Origin: Pelobium manganitolerans
Lineage (GTDB): Bacteria; Bacteroidota; Bacteroidia; Sphingobacteriales; Sphingobacteriaceae
Assembly: GCF_003609575.1 (NCBI RefSeq)
Contig: NZ_MBTA01000030.1
Coordinates: 1-64,000, forward strand
Direction: 5' to 3'
Length of the DNA stretch: 64,000 nt
Part shown: positions 28,323 through 37,212 of the stretch, piece by piece
Layout of the letters: each line of letters opens with the position of its first letter
How positions within the stretch are numbered: the first letter of the stretch is position 1
Notes under the pieces: generated by a model
Database searches by the model: none
What the model was told of the DNA's origin: nothing
The model's input: the letters and a program-made list of their open reading frames with translations, nothing else
Program-made: the position numbers and the translations under genes

Positions 28323-29015
28323 TTATTGGGTAAATGCAATGCCCAAAACATGTATGTTTTTAATGCCGATGTTTTGCAATGCCATAATACAAGCCTCTAA
28401 AGTTGCACCGGTGGTAATGGTATCATCTACCAAAAGCACGTTTTCTAGCGCGTAATTGGCCGGCACGGCATTAAATACTTTTTGCATATTCTCGAACCGG
28501 CCTATGCGGTTTTTGGTGGCCTGGCTTTCTCTTTCCTCTGTACGGTACAAGATATCGGTGCAAACTGGCGTGTTTAAAACCTGCGCCAAGCCTAAAGCAA
28601 ATTGCTCGCTTTGGTTGTAACCTCTTTTTTTAATTTTGTGCGGATGAATTGGCACCGGAATAATACCATCAAGGTTTTGATAATCAGGAAATTGCTTTAG
28701 CTCTTGCGCGTACAACTTTCCAATGGCAACACCAACTTGTGGCTGCTTGTTATATTTAAGCTGGTGAACTATGTTTTGCACCTTACTGCCTTTGTTAAAA
28801 TACAAAAAAGCACTTGCCGAGGAGACATTTACCCGGCCCCAAAACTGTTTAGCCAAAGTATTATCGGGCTGTAAATGAAAGTTGGTGTAAGGGAAATGGT
28901 GCACGCAGGTGGTGCAAAAGCAATCTTCTTTAACATTGAGCAGTTTGCCACAGGCTTGGCAGATGTTGGGAAAAAACATCGAGCTAAAGTCTCTGATGTA
29001 TTGCCCTAAACCCAT
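28323..29015 (-). CDS. ComF family phosphoribosyltransferase-like protein
   Basis: A 230-residue protein with an N-terminal zinc-finger-like cluster (CQACGKLL ... CFCTTCVHHF) and a C-terminal type I phosphoribosyltransferase fold (NVLLVDDTITTGATLEAC). ComF/GntX proteins support DNA uptake in competent bacteria, and elsewhere may have a metabolic role. The gene begins directly after the rlmN stop, in the same transcript. Confidence 0.92.
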   Translation of the reverse strand: MGLGQYIRDFSSMFFPNICQACGKLLNVKEDCFCTTCVHHFPYTNFHLQPDNTLAKQFWGRVNVSSASAFLYFNKGSKVQNIVHQLKYNKQPQVGVAIGKLYAQELKQFPDYQNLDGIIPVPIHPHKIKKRGYNQSEQFALGLAQVLNTPVCTDILYRTEERESQATKNRIGRFENMQKVFNAVPANYALENVLLVDDTITTGATLEACIMALQNIGIKNIHVLGIAFTQ

Positions 29016-30068
29016 TTACGCCTGCCCTTCTTTAACTGCCAGCTGCCCACAGGCGGCATCAATATCCTTACCGCGGCTTCTTCTAATTACGGTTGTAATA
29101 CCTTGTTTCTTCAGATAATTTGCAAAAACATCCAATTTATCTTCGGTGGTATTGGTAAAATCGGCAAAAGAAATGGGGTTGTATTCAATGATGTTTACTT
29201 TGCAAGGTACGTGTTTGCAAAACTTAGCCAGTTCCATGGCGTCTTGTATGCCGTCGTTAAAATCGTTAAATACGATATATTCGTACGTTACCGGATTTTT
29301 GGTTTTTGCGAAATAGTATTTTAAAGCTTCGGCCAAAGCAGCCAAGGTATTTTGCTCGTTAATCGGCATAATCTCGTTCCGCTTTTGGTCATTGGCGGCA
29401 TGTAAAGAAAGCGCCAAATTAAACTTTACGTTATCATCGCCCAGTTTTTTTATCATTTTGGCAATGCCGGCGGTAGAAACGGTAATGCGTTTTGAAGCCA
29501 TATTTAAACCGTCTTCGGCCGTTAAACGGTCAACCGATTTTAAAACATTGGCATAGTTGAGCAAAGGTTCGCCCATGCCCATATAAACAATGTTGGAGAG
29601 CGGAATGCCGTAATTTTCAATAGCTTGTTGGTTAATAAGCACCACTTGGTCGTAAATTTCATCGGCGGTAAGATTACGTTTACGCTCCATATAGCCGGTA
29701 GCGCAAAATTTGCAGGTTAAGCTGCAACCAACCTGAGACGAAACGCAAGCCGTCATCCGCTCTGTGGTTGGGATGAGTACACCCTCTATCAAGTGCGCAT
29801 CGTGTAAAACGAAAGTATTTTTGATGGTTTTATCGGCGCTGAACTGCGAACCATTGATTTTTACGGCGTTAATGTCGAAGTTGGCATTCAGCTGCTCGCG
29901 CAAAGCTTTAGAAAGATTGCTCATTTCATTAAAGCTACGGGCAGATTTTTTCCACAACCACTCGTAAACCTGATTGGCACGGAAAGGCTTTTCGCCCATT
30001 TCTTTAAATACTTCTTTAAGCTGGGGCAAGTTATAAGCCCGGATATCCTTCTTCTGCAACGTTTCCAT
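29016..30068 (-). CDS. rlmN: 23S rRNA (adenine-2503-C2)-methyltransferase RlmN
   Basis: A 350-residue radical SAM enzyme that methylates C2 of A2503 in 23S rRNA and of A37 in some tRNAs. The CxxxCxxC cluster motif is in CSLTCKFCATG. The second conserved cysteine is near the C terminus in AACGQLA. The glycine-rich YMGMGEPLLNY is also present. It heads the minus-strand run with comF and is divergent from the amidohydrolase gene. Confidence 0.96.
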   Translation of the reverse strand: METLQKKDIRAYNLPQLKEVFKEMGEKPFRANQVYEWLWKKSARSFNEMSNLSKALREQLNANFDINAVKINGSQFSADKTIKNTFVLHDAHLIEGVLIPTTERMTACVSSQVGCSLTCKFCATGYMERKRNLTADEIYDQVVLINQQAIENYGIPLSNIVYMGMGEPLLNYANVLKSVDRLTAEDGLNMASKRITVSTAGIAKMIKKLGDDNVKFNLALSLHAANDQKRNEIMPINEQNTLAALAEALKYYFAKTKNPVTYEYIVFNDFNDGIQDAMELAKFCKHVPCKVNIIEYNPISFADFTNTTEDKLDVFANYLKKQGITTVIRRSRGKDIDAACGQLAVKEGQA

Positions 30069-30222
30069 TTATAGCGCTCAAAATTAAGATTTTAATGGCG
30101 GATTTGTAAAAACTACGTGCTTTTTATCCGAGATTTGACACGAAAAAGGTGTTGTCAAAAAAATTTGAAATCCGGGAAAATTCAGGTTAATTGTTATCCG
30201 TAAAAATATACTACAAGTTTTT

Positions 30223-31386
30223 ATGCGACGATTTAGCGCAGATTTAGTTTATACGCTAGAAGGCGAGCCCATTCCACGCGGCATCGTAATTACCGATGAC
30301 CATGGGAAAATATTGCAGATTACCCAAGAGCAGGTAGCTTTTGATCCCGCCATAGAACGTTATGAAGGTGTAATTGTGCCTGGCTTCATTAACGTGCATT
30401 GCCATTTAGAGCTTTCGCACATGAAAGGGCAAATACCCGAAAAAACGGGTTTAATTCCGTTTATAAAAAGTGTGGTAAAAACCCGTGGCGCTACAGAAGA
30501 GCAGGTTTTGGAAGCGATGCAGCAGGCTGATGAAGAGATGTGGAACAACGGAATTGTTGCTGTTGGAGACATTTCTAACCAAACCATATCTGCCCCTATA
30601 AAAGCAAAAAGTAAAATTAAATACCACACTTTTATAGAAATGCTTGGCTTAGATGCAGGTAAAGCAGCAGAAGTACTGAGCCAGGCGGTGCAAAAAAAAG
30701 CAGCTTTCCAAACACCAACTTCCATCACTGTCCATGCCCCATACTCTGTTTCCATAGAACTGGTGCATCATTTAAAGGCCTATTGCAAAGGTATCGACAA
30801 TAAAATCGCGTGGCATAACCAGGAGTGCATCGAAGAAGACGAATTGTACAAAACCCGCTCGGGCCAATTTTTGCAGTTTTATGAAGATTTAGGGATTGAT
30901 GCCACCACTTTCGCCTCAAAATCAAAAAGTACCTTGCAGGCTTTATTGCCATTTATGCCCAAAAAACAGCATATTTTATTGGTGCATAATACCTACACCT
31001 GCCTAAAAGACGTTTATTTTACCAAACGTTTTGAGAAACCGGTTTTTTGGTGTTTTTGTCCCAAGGCAAACCTTTACATCGAGGATAAACTGCCTCCTTT
31101 TGATTTTTTTAAACACTCGGAACTGCTCAAAACCATCGGTACAGATAGCTTGGCCTCAAACAACACGCTGTCTATTTTGGAGGAGATGAAAGTTTTGCAG
31201 CAACATATTCCTGATATGTCTTTAACCGAGTTGCTGAAATGGGCCTGCATTAACGGCGCAAAATATTTAGGTTACGATGCCGATTTAGGCAGCATCGCTA
31301 TCGGCAAAACTCCGGGTTTAAATTTGTTGCAGCGCTTACAAAACGAAAAAATTGGTGAATCTACTACCGTGAAAAAACTGATATGA
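30223..31386 (+). CDS. Amidohydrolase family protein (cytosine/adenosine deaminase-like)
   Basis: A 387-residue metal-dependent hydrolase. Metal ligands are seen in GFINVHCHLELSHM, TVHAPYSVS, LVHNTYT and IGTDSLASN. The pattern fits the SsnA/MtaD/chlorohydrolase branch that deaminates nucleosides or related ring compounds. The IGTDSLASNN Asp is the catalytic metal ligand. It is the first gene of a long plus-strand train and overlaps the next gene by 4 bp (ATGA). Confidence 0.88.
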   Translation: MRRFSADLVYTLEGEPIPRGIVITDDHGKILQITQEQVAFDPAIERYEGVIVPGFINVHCHLELSHMKGQIPEKTGLIPFIKSVVKTRGATEEQVLEAMQQADEEMWNNGIVAVGDISNQTISAPIKAKSKIKYHTFIEMLGLDAGKAAEVLSQAVQKKAAFQTPTSITVHAPYSVSIELVHHLKAYCKGIDNKIAWHNQECIEEDELYKTRSGQFLQFYEDLGIDATTFASKSKSTLQALLPFMPKKQHILLVHNTYTCLKDVYFTKRFEKPVFWCFCPKANLYIEDKLPPFDFFKHSELLKTIGTDSLASNNTLSILEEMKVLQQHIPDMSLTELLKWACINGAKYLGYDADLGSIAIGKTPGLNLLQRLQNEKIGESTTVKKLI

Positions 31387-32327
31387 ATAAAATTTGTAAG
31401 CTGTTTAAAATTAAATATCCCATTATACAGGCCGGCATGGTATGGTGCAGTGGTTGGGAGCTGGCTTCGGCGGTTTCTAATGCGGGCGGACTGGGCATTT
31501 TAGGTGCCGCATCTATGTATCCGGATGTTTTGCGCCAGCACATCCAAAAATTAAAAACTGTTTGCAGCAAGCCCTTCGCCGTTAATTTGGCGCTTTTGTA
31601 TCCGGATATTGAGGCGCACATTCAAATCATCATCCAAGAAAAAGTGCCCATCGTTTTCACCTCTGCCGGCAACCCCATGCTGTGGACGCAGAAATTAAAA
31701 GAAGCGGGTATTGTTGTGGTACACGTTATCGCTAATACCAAGTTTGCCTTAAAAGCGCTTGATGCTGGCGTGGATGCTTTGGTTGCTGAAGGTTTTGAAG
31801 CTGGCGGACATAACGGCAAGGAAGAAACCACCACCTTATGTTTGGTGCCAAAAATTGTGGATTTGGTAGATATTCCGGTCATTGCTGCAGGCGGAATTTC
31901 TTCCGGGAAAAGCATGTTGGCGGCTTTTGCGCTTGGCGCGGATGCCGTACAGGTGGGCAGCCGTTTTGCAGCATCGGTCGAGTCTTCTGCGCATCCTAAT
32001 TTTAAGCAGGCCATTATCCAAAGCCGAGAGGGCGATACCAAACTAAGTTTAAAAAAACTTACGCCGGTTCGCTTGCTACATAATACCTTTGCACAGCAGG
32101 TGCACGAGGCAGAACGGCGCGGTGCAGATAAAGAAGAACTGGCTTTATTGCTTGGCCGCGGACGGGCCAAAGCCGGGATGTTTTTAGGCGATTTAGAAAC
32201 CGGCGAGTTAGAAATTGGGCAAGTAGCCGCCAATTTTGACGAGATTTTACCAGCCGCCACCATTGTTGAGCAAATGATGAGCGAATTTTTAGCCGAGAAA
32301 CAGCGGCTTCAGGAAATTAATTTTTGA
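31383..32327 (+). CDS. Nitronate monooxygenase-like flavoprotein
   Basis: A 314-residue FMN-dependent TIM-barrel protein. It starts with KYPIIQAGMVWCSGWELASAVSNAGGLGIL, then AEGFEAGGHNG and the phosphate-binding IPVIAAGGISSGKSMLAAFALGADAVQVGSRF. Related proteins oxidise alkyl nitronates, but the same fold includes enoyl-ACP reductase FabK and other oxidases, so the substrate is uncertain. It overlaps the amidohydrolase stop as ATGA and is followed 1 bp later by acylphosphatase. Confidence 0.85.
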   Translation: MNKICKLFKIKYPIIQAGMVWCSGWELASAVSNAGGLGILGAASMYPDVLRQHIQKLKTVCSKPFAVNLALLYPDIEAHIQIIIQEKVPIVFTSAGNPMLWTQKLKEAGIVVVHVIANTKFALKALDAGVDALVAEGFEAGGHNGKEETTTLCLVPKIVDLVDIPVIAAGGISSGKSMLAAFALGADAVQVGSRFAASVESSAHPNFKQAIIQSREGDTKLSLKKLTPVRLLHNTFAQQVHEAERRGADKEELALLLGRGRAKAGMFLGDLETGELEIGQVAANFDEILPAATIVEQMMSEFLAEKQRLQEINF

Positions 32328-32328
32328 T

Positions 32329-32601
32329 ATGAAAGCCATACAGATTAGCGTTTTTGGACGGGTACAAAGGGTGTTTTTTAGGGCTTCAACCAAATCTGTT
32401 GCGGACCAGCTTGGCATTAAAGGTTTTGTGAAGAATTTAAACGACGGCAGCGTGCAGATACACGCCGAAGGTGATCCGTATTTATTGGATGCCTTTTTAG
32501 ATTGGTGCAAAGAAGGTCCCGAGCATGCCCGTGTTGACGAGATTAAGGTGGAAGATACAGAAGTGAAAAACTATCGTAATTTTGAAGTTCTAAAAAGGTA
32601 A
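32329..32601 (+). CDS. Acylphosphatase
   Basis: A 90-residue acylphosphatase that hydrolyses acyl phosphates. The conserved core GRVQRVFFRASTKSVADQLG and the catalytic Asn in GFVKNLNDGSVQIHAEGD are present. The usual GRVQGV loop reads GRVQRV here, a mild departure. The gene lies between the nitronate monooxygenase-like gene and the flippase, spaced by 1 bp on either side. Confidence 0.93.
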   Translation: MKAIQISVFGRVQRVFFRASTKSVADQLGIKGFVKNLNDGSVQIHAEGDPYLLDAFLDWCKEGPEHARVDEIKVEDTEVKNYRNFEVLKR

Positions 32602-32602
32602 T

Positions 32603-34090
32603 TTGTCTACATTAAAAAAATTTGCGGGGCAAACAGCGGTTTATGGCATCAGCACCATCGCATCGCGCATTTTAAACTTTTTTTTAACGCCGGTTTATAC
32701 CAAAGTTTACCCAGTTAAAGCCTACGGTATTTTTACCGAAATGTACAGCTACGCATCTATTTTAAATGCTTTGCTTTCTTTCGGGATGGAAACCACGTTT
32801 TTCCGTTACCTCAACAAGCGCGAGGATCAAAAAGAAACGGTTTACGGCAACACTTTTTTAGTGGTGGCATTCATAAGTGCCGTGTTTTTGTTTACGGCAC
32901 TGTTGTTTGCGCAACCCATAGCGGTTTGGTTAAAAGATGCCACCACCACTCCTTTGGCAGATTATGTTTTATACGTAAAACTTTTTTCGGCCATTTTGGT
33001 GATAGATGCCTTAAGCGTAGTGCCTTTTGCAAGGCTCCGCGCAGATGGCCGGCCGGGAAAATATTCTGTGCTTAAACTCGTAAATATTTTAGTTTTCATC
33101 GCACTTAACCTCTTTTTCATTTTTGTAATTCCTTACATTATCCAAAAGCAATTTTACGGTGCAAGCTTTTTTCAAAGCTGGTATCAAGAAAAATGGGTAG
33201 GCTACGTTTTTATTTCTAACCTAGTAGCCAGCGTTATTACCTTTTTGTTGCTTTTGCCCGAGTTGTTGAAGGTACAGCTGAAGCCGAACAAGCAGTTGCT
33301 TACAGAAATGCTGGTATACAGCTTGCCAATTTTTGTCGCCAATCTATCGTTCATCGTTAATGAAAACCTCGATAAAATTTTTCTTGGCCGTTTATTGCCT
33401 CCGTCGATAAGCCAAACGCAAGTGGGCATTTATGGTGCTTGCTGTAAAATTGCGATATTCCTAAGCATCTTCATTAATGCTTTTAGGCTAGGTGCCGAAC
33501 CTTTTTTCTTCGCGCACGCCAAAAATGAGAATGCCAAACAAACCTATGCCAGCATCATGAACTATTTTGTGCTTACCATCACGCTTATTTTTGTGGGTTT
33601 GGTGGCCAACATTGAAATTCTAAAGCATTTTATCCGCGATAAAGCCTATTGGGTAGGTTTAGATGTTGTGCCTGTGTTACTTTTTGGCTATGTAAGCTTG
33701 GGCATTTACATGAACCTTTCTATTTGGTATAAATTATCGGACCAAACGCGGTTTGGCCTGTATATTTCTGGCGTTGGCGCGCTAGTCACCATTGTTTTAA
33801 ACATCATTTTTATCCCATATTATGGTTATATGGCTTCTGCTTGGGTTTCGCTAACGGCTTACACCGGAATGATGGTGCTTTCGTACCTTTTAGGTCAAAA
33901 GCATTATGCCATACCTTACCATTTAAAGCAAAACTTGTTTTACCTTTTGCTCTCCGCCGGCGTGGTTTGGCTTTCTTATGTTTATTTTAAACGCGATTTG
34001 GTTATCGGTAATCTGCTTTTTGCGGGATTTGCTTTAGTTATTTTATATTTAGAGCGTGTCGAGATCAAAAAAATATTGAAGAGCTTTTAG
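32603..34090 (+). CDS. Polysaccharide flippase (MATE/MOP superfamily)
   Basis: A 495-residue integral membrane protein with about 12-14 helices and a Wzx-like polysaccharide biosynthesis layout (FAGQTAVYGISTIASRILNFFLTPVYTKVY). It would move lipid-linked sugar units across the inner membrane for capsule, exopolysaccharide or O-chain assembly. The TTG at 32603 immediately follows the acylphosphatase stop. No glycan synthesis genes are next to it, so the substrate is unknown. Confidence 0.88.
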   Translation: MSTLKKFAGQTAVYGISTIASRILNFFLTPVYTKVYPVKAYGIFTEMYSYASILNALLSFGMETTFFRYLNKREDQKETVYGNTFLVVAFISAVFLFTALLFAQPIAVWLKDATTTPLADYVLYVKLFSAILVIDALSVVPFARLRADGRPGKYSVLKLVNILVFIALNLFFIFVIPYIIQKQFYGASFFQSWYQEKWVGYVFISNLVASVITFLLLLPELLKVQLKPNKQLLTEMLVYSLPIFVANLSFIVNENLDKIFLGRLLPPSISQTQVGIYGACCKIAIFLSIFINAFRLGAEPFFFAHAKNENAKQTYASIMNYFVLTITLIFVGLVANIEILKHFIRDKAYWVGLDVVPVLLFGYVSLGIYMNLSIWYKLSDQTRFGLYISGVGALVTIVLNIIFIPYYGYMASAWVSLTAYTGMMVLSYLLGQKHYAIPYHLKQNLFYLLLSAGVVWLSYVYFKRDLVIGNLLFAGFALVILYLERVEIKKILKSF

Positions 34091-34133
34091 TTGCTTGCGC
34101 GATGCTTTGAGCGATCGGGCAACGTATAAAGAA

Positions 34134-34236
34134 GCTTCATCACCATAAAAAAACAAATAAAAAACATGATGAAACCGTCCGGCGTACGGACATTGAGTGC
34201 GGAAAGACTGCTTCATCACCATAAAGAAACAATTAA
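34134..34236 (+). repeat. Duplicated 27-bp leader unit before dut
   Basis: A 27-bp unit starting GCTTCATCACCATAAA occurs at 34134-34160 and again at 34210-34236, differing at two positions. Each copy is followed a few bases later by a GATGAAA triplet start region. The second leads into the real dut ATG at 34244; the first leads into a decoy ATGATGAAA at 34166. Confidence 0.7.
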
Positions 34237-34243
34237 CAAGCAG

Positions 34244-34678
34244 ATGAAAATCAACATCATCAATCAATCAAAACATGCCTTGCCTAATTATGAAACAGAG
34301 GCATCTGCCGGAATGGATTTACGCGCCAATTTAGAGCAGGACATTGTGCTGAAACCCTTAGAAAGGCAACTGATACCAACCGGTTTGTTTATGGAACTGC
34401 CTTTAGGTTACGAGGCGCAAATTCGGCCCAGAAGCGGCTTGGCCTACAAATTCGGAATTAGCATTGTAAACGCGCCCGGCACTATTGACGCTGACTACCG
34501 CGGAGAAATTAAGGTGCTGTTGGTAAATCTGTCTAACCAAGATTTTACCGTGGCAGATGGCGACCGTATTGCCCAGATGGTAATTGCCAAGCACGAGCAG
34601 GCGGTTTGGAACGAAGTGGAACTGTTAACGGAAACTGTGCGTGGCGCAGGTGGTTACGGACATACCGGTGTAAAATAA
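34244..34678 (+). CDS. dut: dUTP diphosphatase
   Basis: A 144-residue homotrimeric dUTPase, converting dUTP to dUMP and pyrophosphate. The five motifs are seen as [36 protein letters not shown] and the C-terminal [10 protein letters not shown]. The ATG at 34244 gives the standard family length. A longer frame from 34166 would add 26 residues translated from the duplicated leader. The TPR gene follows 3 bp later. Confidence 0.95.
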   Translation: MKINIINQSKHALPNYETEASAGMDLRANLEQDIVLKPLERQLIPTGLFMELPLGYEAQIRPRSGLAYKFGISIVNAPGTIDADYRGEIKVLLVNLSNQDFTVADGDRIAQMVIAKHEQAVWNEVELLTETVRGAGGYGHTGVK

Positions 34679-34681
34679 CCA

Positions 34682-36424
34682 ATGATGTTAAAACGCGGTT
34701 TTTTCTCGGCCTCATTGGTGCTCCTATGCCTGTTTGCTGTTGCTCAAAAGAAAAAGGGCGACAAAGAACAGCGTGTATTCGTGCTTTCGGGTAATATCCT
34801 GTCGGCGGCAGACAGCAACCGCGTTTTGCAACTGTATTATAATGGCTTGCGCGAAAAAGTGGTGGACAATGCTACTTTAGCCATCGAGCGTTTTATGCAG
34901 GCCGTCAAAACAGATCCGCTACATCACCCGTCTTATTTTGAGTTGGGGCAAATTTATTTCAAAAAAGGAGATTTAGAGAAAGCTCGCCTCTACGCCGAAA
35001 AAGCGGTTGCGATAAAAACCGATAACCAGTGGTATTGGCTGTTGGTGGCCAACATTTACCAACAACAGCAAGATTATAAATTGCTAAATTATGCGCTGGA
35101 TGAGCTGTTACAGCTAGCGCCAGACAAGTTAGATTACCGTTTTGACAAGGCCAACGCGCTTTTTATGCTGGGCAAGTTTGATGAGTCTTTACGTGCTTAC
35201 AAGGCTTTAGAAGATAAAATTGGTTTAACCGACGAGGTTTTGCAGGGCAGGCAGCGCATCTATTTAAAAAAAGGCCAGTTTGATAAAGCTGTTGCCGATT
35301 TAAAGGAGCTGATAAGCAACAACCCCGCCGAGGTGCGCAACTACCTTTATCTGGGCGATTTATATTACTCAGAAAAGAAAATGGCCGAAGCGCTGGAAGT
35401 GTACCGGCAAGCCAAACAATTGGATGAAAACAATCCTTTTACGCGGATGGCGATTGCGCAAATCTTAGAATCACAGAAAAAAACCGATGAAGCCTTTGAA
35501 GAGGTGAAAGCGGCTTTTTTGCAACCTAGTTTTGGTATAGACCAAAAGGTGAAGATGGTGATTAAATATTTTGAAGCTTTTCCAGATCAAAAAGCCATTG
35601 CGCGTGCCGAGGCTTTGGCGCAGGCCATCACCGAAGCCCACCCCACAGATCCCAAAGCTTTTTCTTTATATGGTGATGTGCTTTTTCAGAAAGCCGATTA
35701 TCCAAACGCAAAAAAAGCCTATCAGCAGGCACTGGCGCTAAACAAAAACGTTTATTTAATTTGGGATCAGCTGTTGCGCATAAACCTTTACCAAAACGAT
35801 GCGGTAGCTTTGGTAAAAGACGGCGAAGAGGCCATCAGCTACTTCCCAAACCAGTACGGGCTATATTTTTATGTGGGCATCGGCTATCAGCTCCAAAAAA
35901 AATCGGCGCAAGCCATTACCTACCTAAACAATGCGCTGGCTTATGATATTGATAACGTTCCGTTAAAGGCACAAATTTATAGCAGCTTGGGCGATGCTTA
36001 TGAGGCGCAGAAAATGTACAAAGAATCTGTGGCGGCTTATGAAAAATCTTTGGTGCTGGAACCAGAAAACACCTACACGCTGAATAATTATGCTTATTAT
36101 TTATCGTTAAGAAATGAGGATTTGGCCAAAGCGGAGAAAATGTCCATCAAATCTAACCAGCTGGAAAAAGATAATGCCTCTTTCCAGGATACGTATGCGT
36201 GGATTTTGTTTAAACTAAAAAAATATGCCGAGGCCAAAGAATGGATGCAGAAAGCCATCCGCAACAACCCTAATAGCCCGGTACAGTACGAACATCTGGG
36301 CGATATTTTGTTTAAACTGGGGCAAACAGCAGAGGCACTTGAAAATTGGAGTAAATCTTTAAAGCTGAACGCTGATAACCCCTTGCTAAAAAGGAAGATA
36401 AATGAAAAGAAATATATTGAGTAA
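34682..36424 (+). CDS. Tetratricopeptide repeat protein
   Basis: A 580-residue exported protein with a signal peptide (FFSASLVLLCLFAVAQ). Many TPR helical hairpins run from about residue 50 to the C terminus, with typical A-x-x-x-Y/L-x-x-A-L spacing (YFELGQIYFKKGDLEKARLYAEKAVAI). It is presumably a periplasmic scaffold. Its 3' end overlaps the DUF4292 gene by 23 bp, and the set TPR-DUF4292-EnvC recurs in Bacteroidota. A link to envelope assembly is inferred from this context. Confidence 0.85.
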   Translation: MMLKRGFFSASLVLLCLFAVAQKKKGDKEQRVFVLSGNILSAADSNRVLQLYYNGLREKVVDNATLAIERFMQAVKTDPLHHPSYFELGQIYFKKGDLEKARLYAEKAVAIKTDNQWYWLLVANIYQQQQDYKLLNYALDELLQLAPDKLDYRFDKANALFMLGKFDESLRAYKALEDKIGLTDEVLQGRQRIYLKKGQFDKAVADLKELISNNPAEVRNYLYLGDLYYSEKKMAEALEVYRQAKQLDENNPFTRMAIAQILESQKKTDEAFEEVKAAFLQPSFGIDQKVKMVIKYFEAFPDQKAIARAEALAQAITEAHPTDPKAFSLYGDVLFQKADYPNAKKAYQQALALNKNVYLIWDQLLRINLYQNDAVALVKDGEEAISYFPNQYGLYFYVGIGYQLQKKSAQAITYLNNALAYDIDNVPLKAQIYSSLGDAYEAQKMYKESVAAYEKSLVLEPENTYTLNNYAYYLSLRNEDLAKAEKMSIKSNQLEKDNASFQDTYAWILFKLKKYAEAKEWMQKAIRNNPNSPVQYEHLGDILFKLGQTAEALENWSKSLKLNADNPLLKRKINEKKYIE

Positions 36425-37193
36425 ACTTTTGGTGTTGGCATTTTGCGTGGCCGCGATATCGTGCAAAAGCAAAAAAAACTTGGTGGGTAGTGCACCAAGT
36501 AACAGCAACGAAACCGAGCTTAGCGAAAGGGCAAGCATCAACCTGAAAAAAATTGTAGCTAAACAGAGTGATTTTAAGACACTAAATACGCGGGCAAACA
36601 GCCGTTTAAGCATCAAAAACAAAAGCTTTGATGTTACCATGAATATGCGCATTAAAAAGGGGGAGGGCGTTTGGATTTCGGTAACGTATTTTGCAGGTAT
36701 TGAGGTGGCGCGGGCTTTAATTACGCCAGATAGCATTAAGGTATTGGATAAAATAAACGAAACTTACCTTAAAAAACCCTTCAGTTTTGTGCATAAATAC
36801 AGTAATGACCAAATTGATTACGCCACTTTAGAAGCAATTTTAATTGGAAATGCCGTGCCTTTAACCATTGCCAACAAATCAAACATCAGTGTTGCGCCAG
36901 AAGGTTTGGTTGCCAGCGGACAGCAAAACGGCTTGGCGTACCACGTTAATTTTAACAGCGATTTTAAGCCAGCATCCACTAATTTAAAAACTACAGACGG
37001 TAGCAAGAATTTATCCGTAGCTATTCCGGTTTTTGAAAACATAGCCGGTGTGCTGGTTCCAAAATCTTTAAATTTGAGCTCGCAGGCGCTTTCCAACTCG
37101 GTAAAAGTGGATATGGAATACAACAAAACCGTTTTAAATGAGCCAGTTGATTTTCCGTTTAATGTTTCCAAAAGATTTTCTGTGATAGAGTAA
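36402..37193 (+). CDS. DUF4292 lipoprotein
   Basis: A 263-residue lipoprotein: the signal MKRNILSKLLVLAFCVAAISC ends in a lipobox Cys. The body matches the Bacteroidota DUF4292 family, thought to form a LolB/LolA-like half-barrel (KKGEGVWISVTYFAGIEVARALITPDSIKVLDK). Function is not established; a role in lipid or lipoprotein handling is inferred from the fold. The start lies inside the end of the TPR gene, and EnvC follows after 19 bp. Confidence 0.82.
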   Translation: MKRNILSKLLVLAFCVAAISCKSKKNLVGSAPSNSNETELSERASINLKKIVAKQSDFKTLNTRANSRLSIKNKSFDVTMNMRIKKGEGVWISVTYFAGIEVARALITPDSIKVLDKINETYLKKPFSFVHKYSNDQIDYATLEAILIGNAVPLTIANKSNISVAPEGLVASGQQNGLAYHVNFNSDFKPASTNLKTTDGSKNLSVAIPVFENIAGVLVPKSLNLSSQALSNSVKVDMEYNKTVLNEPVDFPFNVSKRFSVIE

Positions 37194-37212
37194 TTTAAAT
37201 ACCTTTGCCGAA

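Noticed and set aside
30120-30170. A TTTGACA/TGTCAAA inverted repeat upstream of the amidohydrolase gene as an operator
   Set aside because: The arms are short and A/T-rich with no promoter boxes that fit, so chance is likely.
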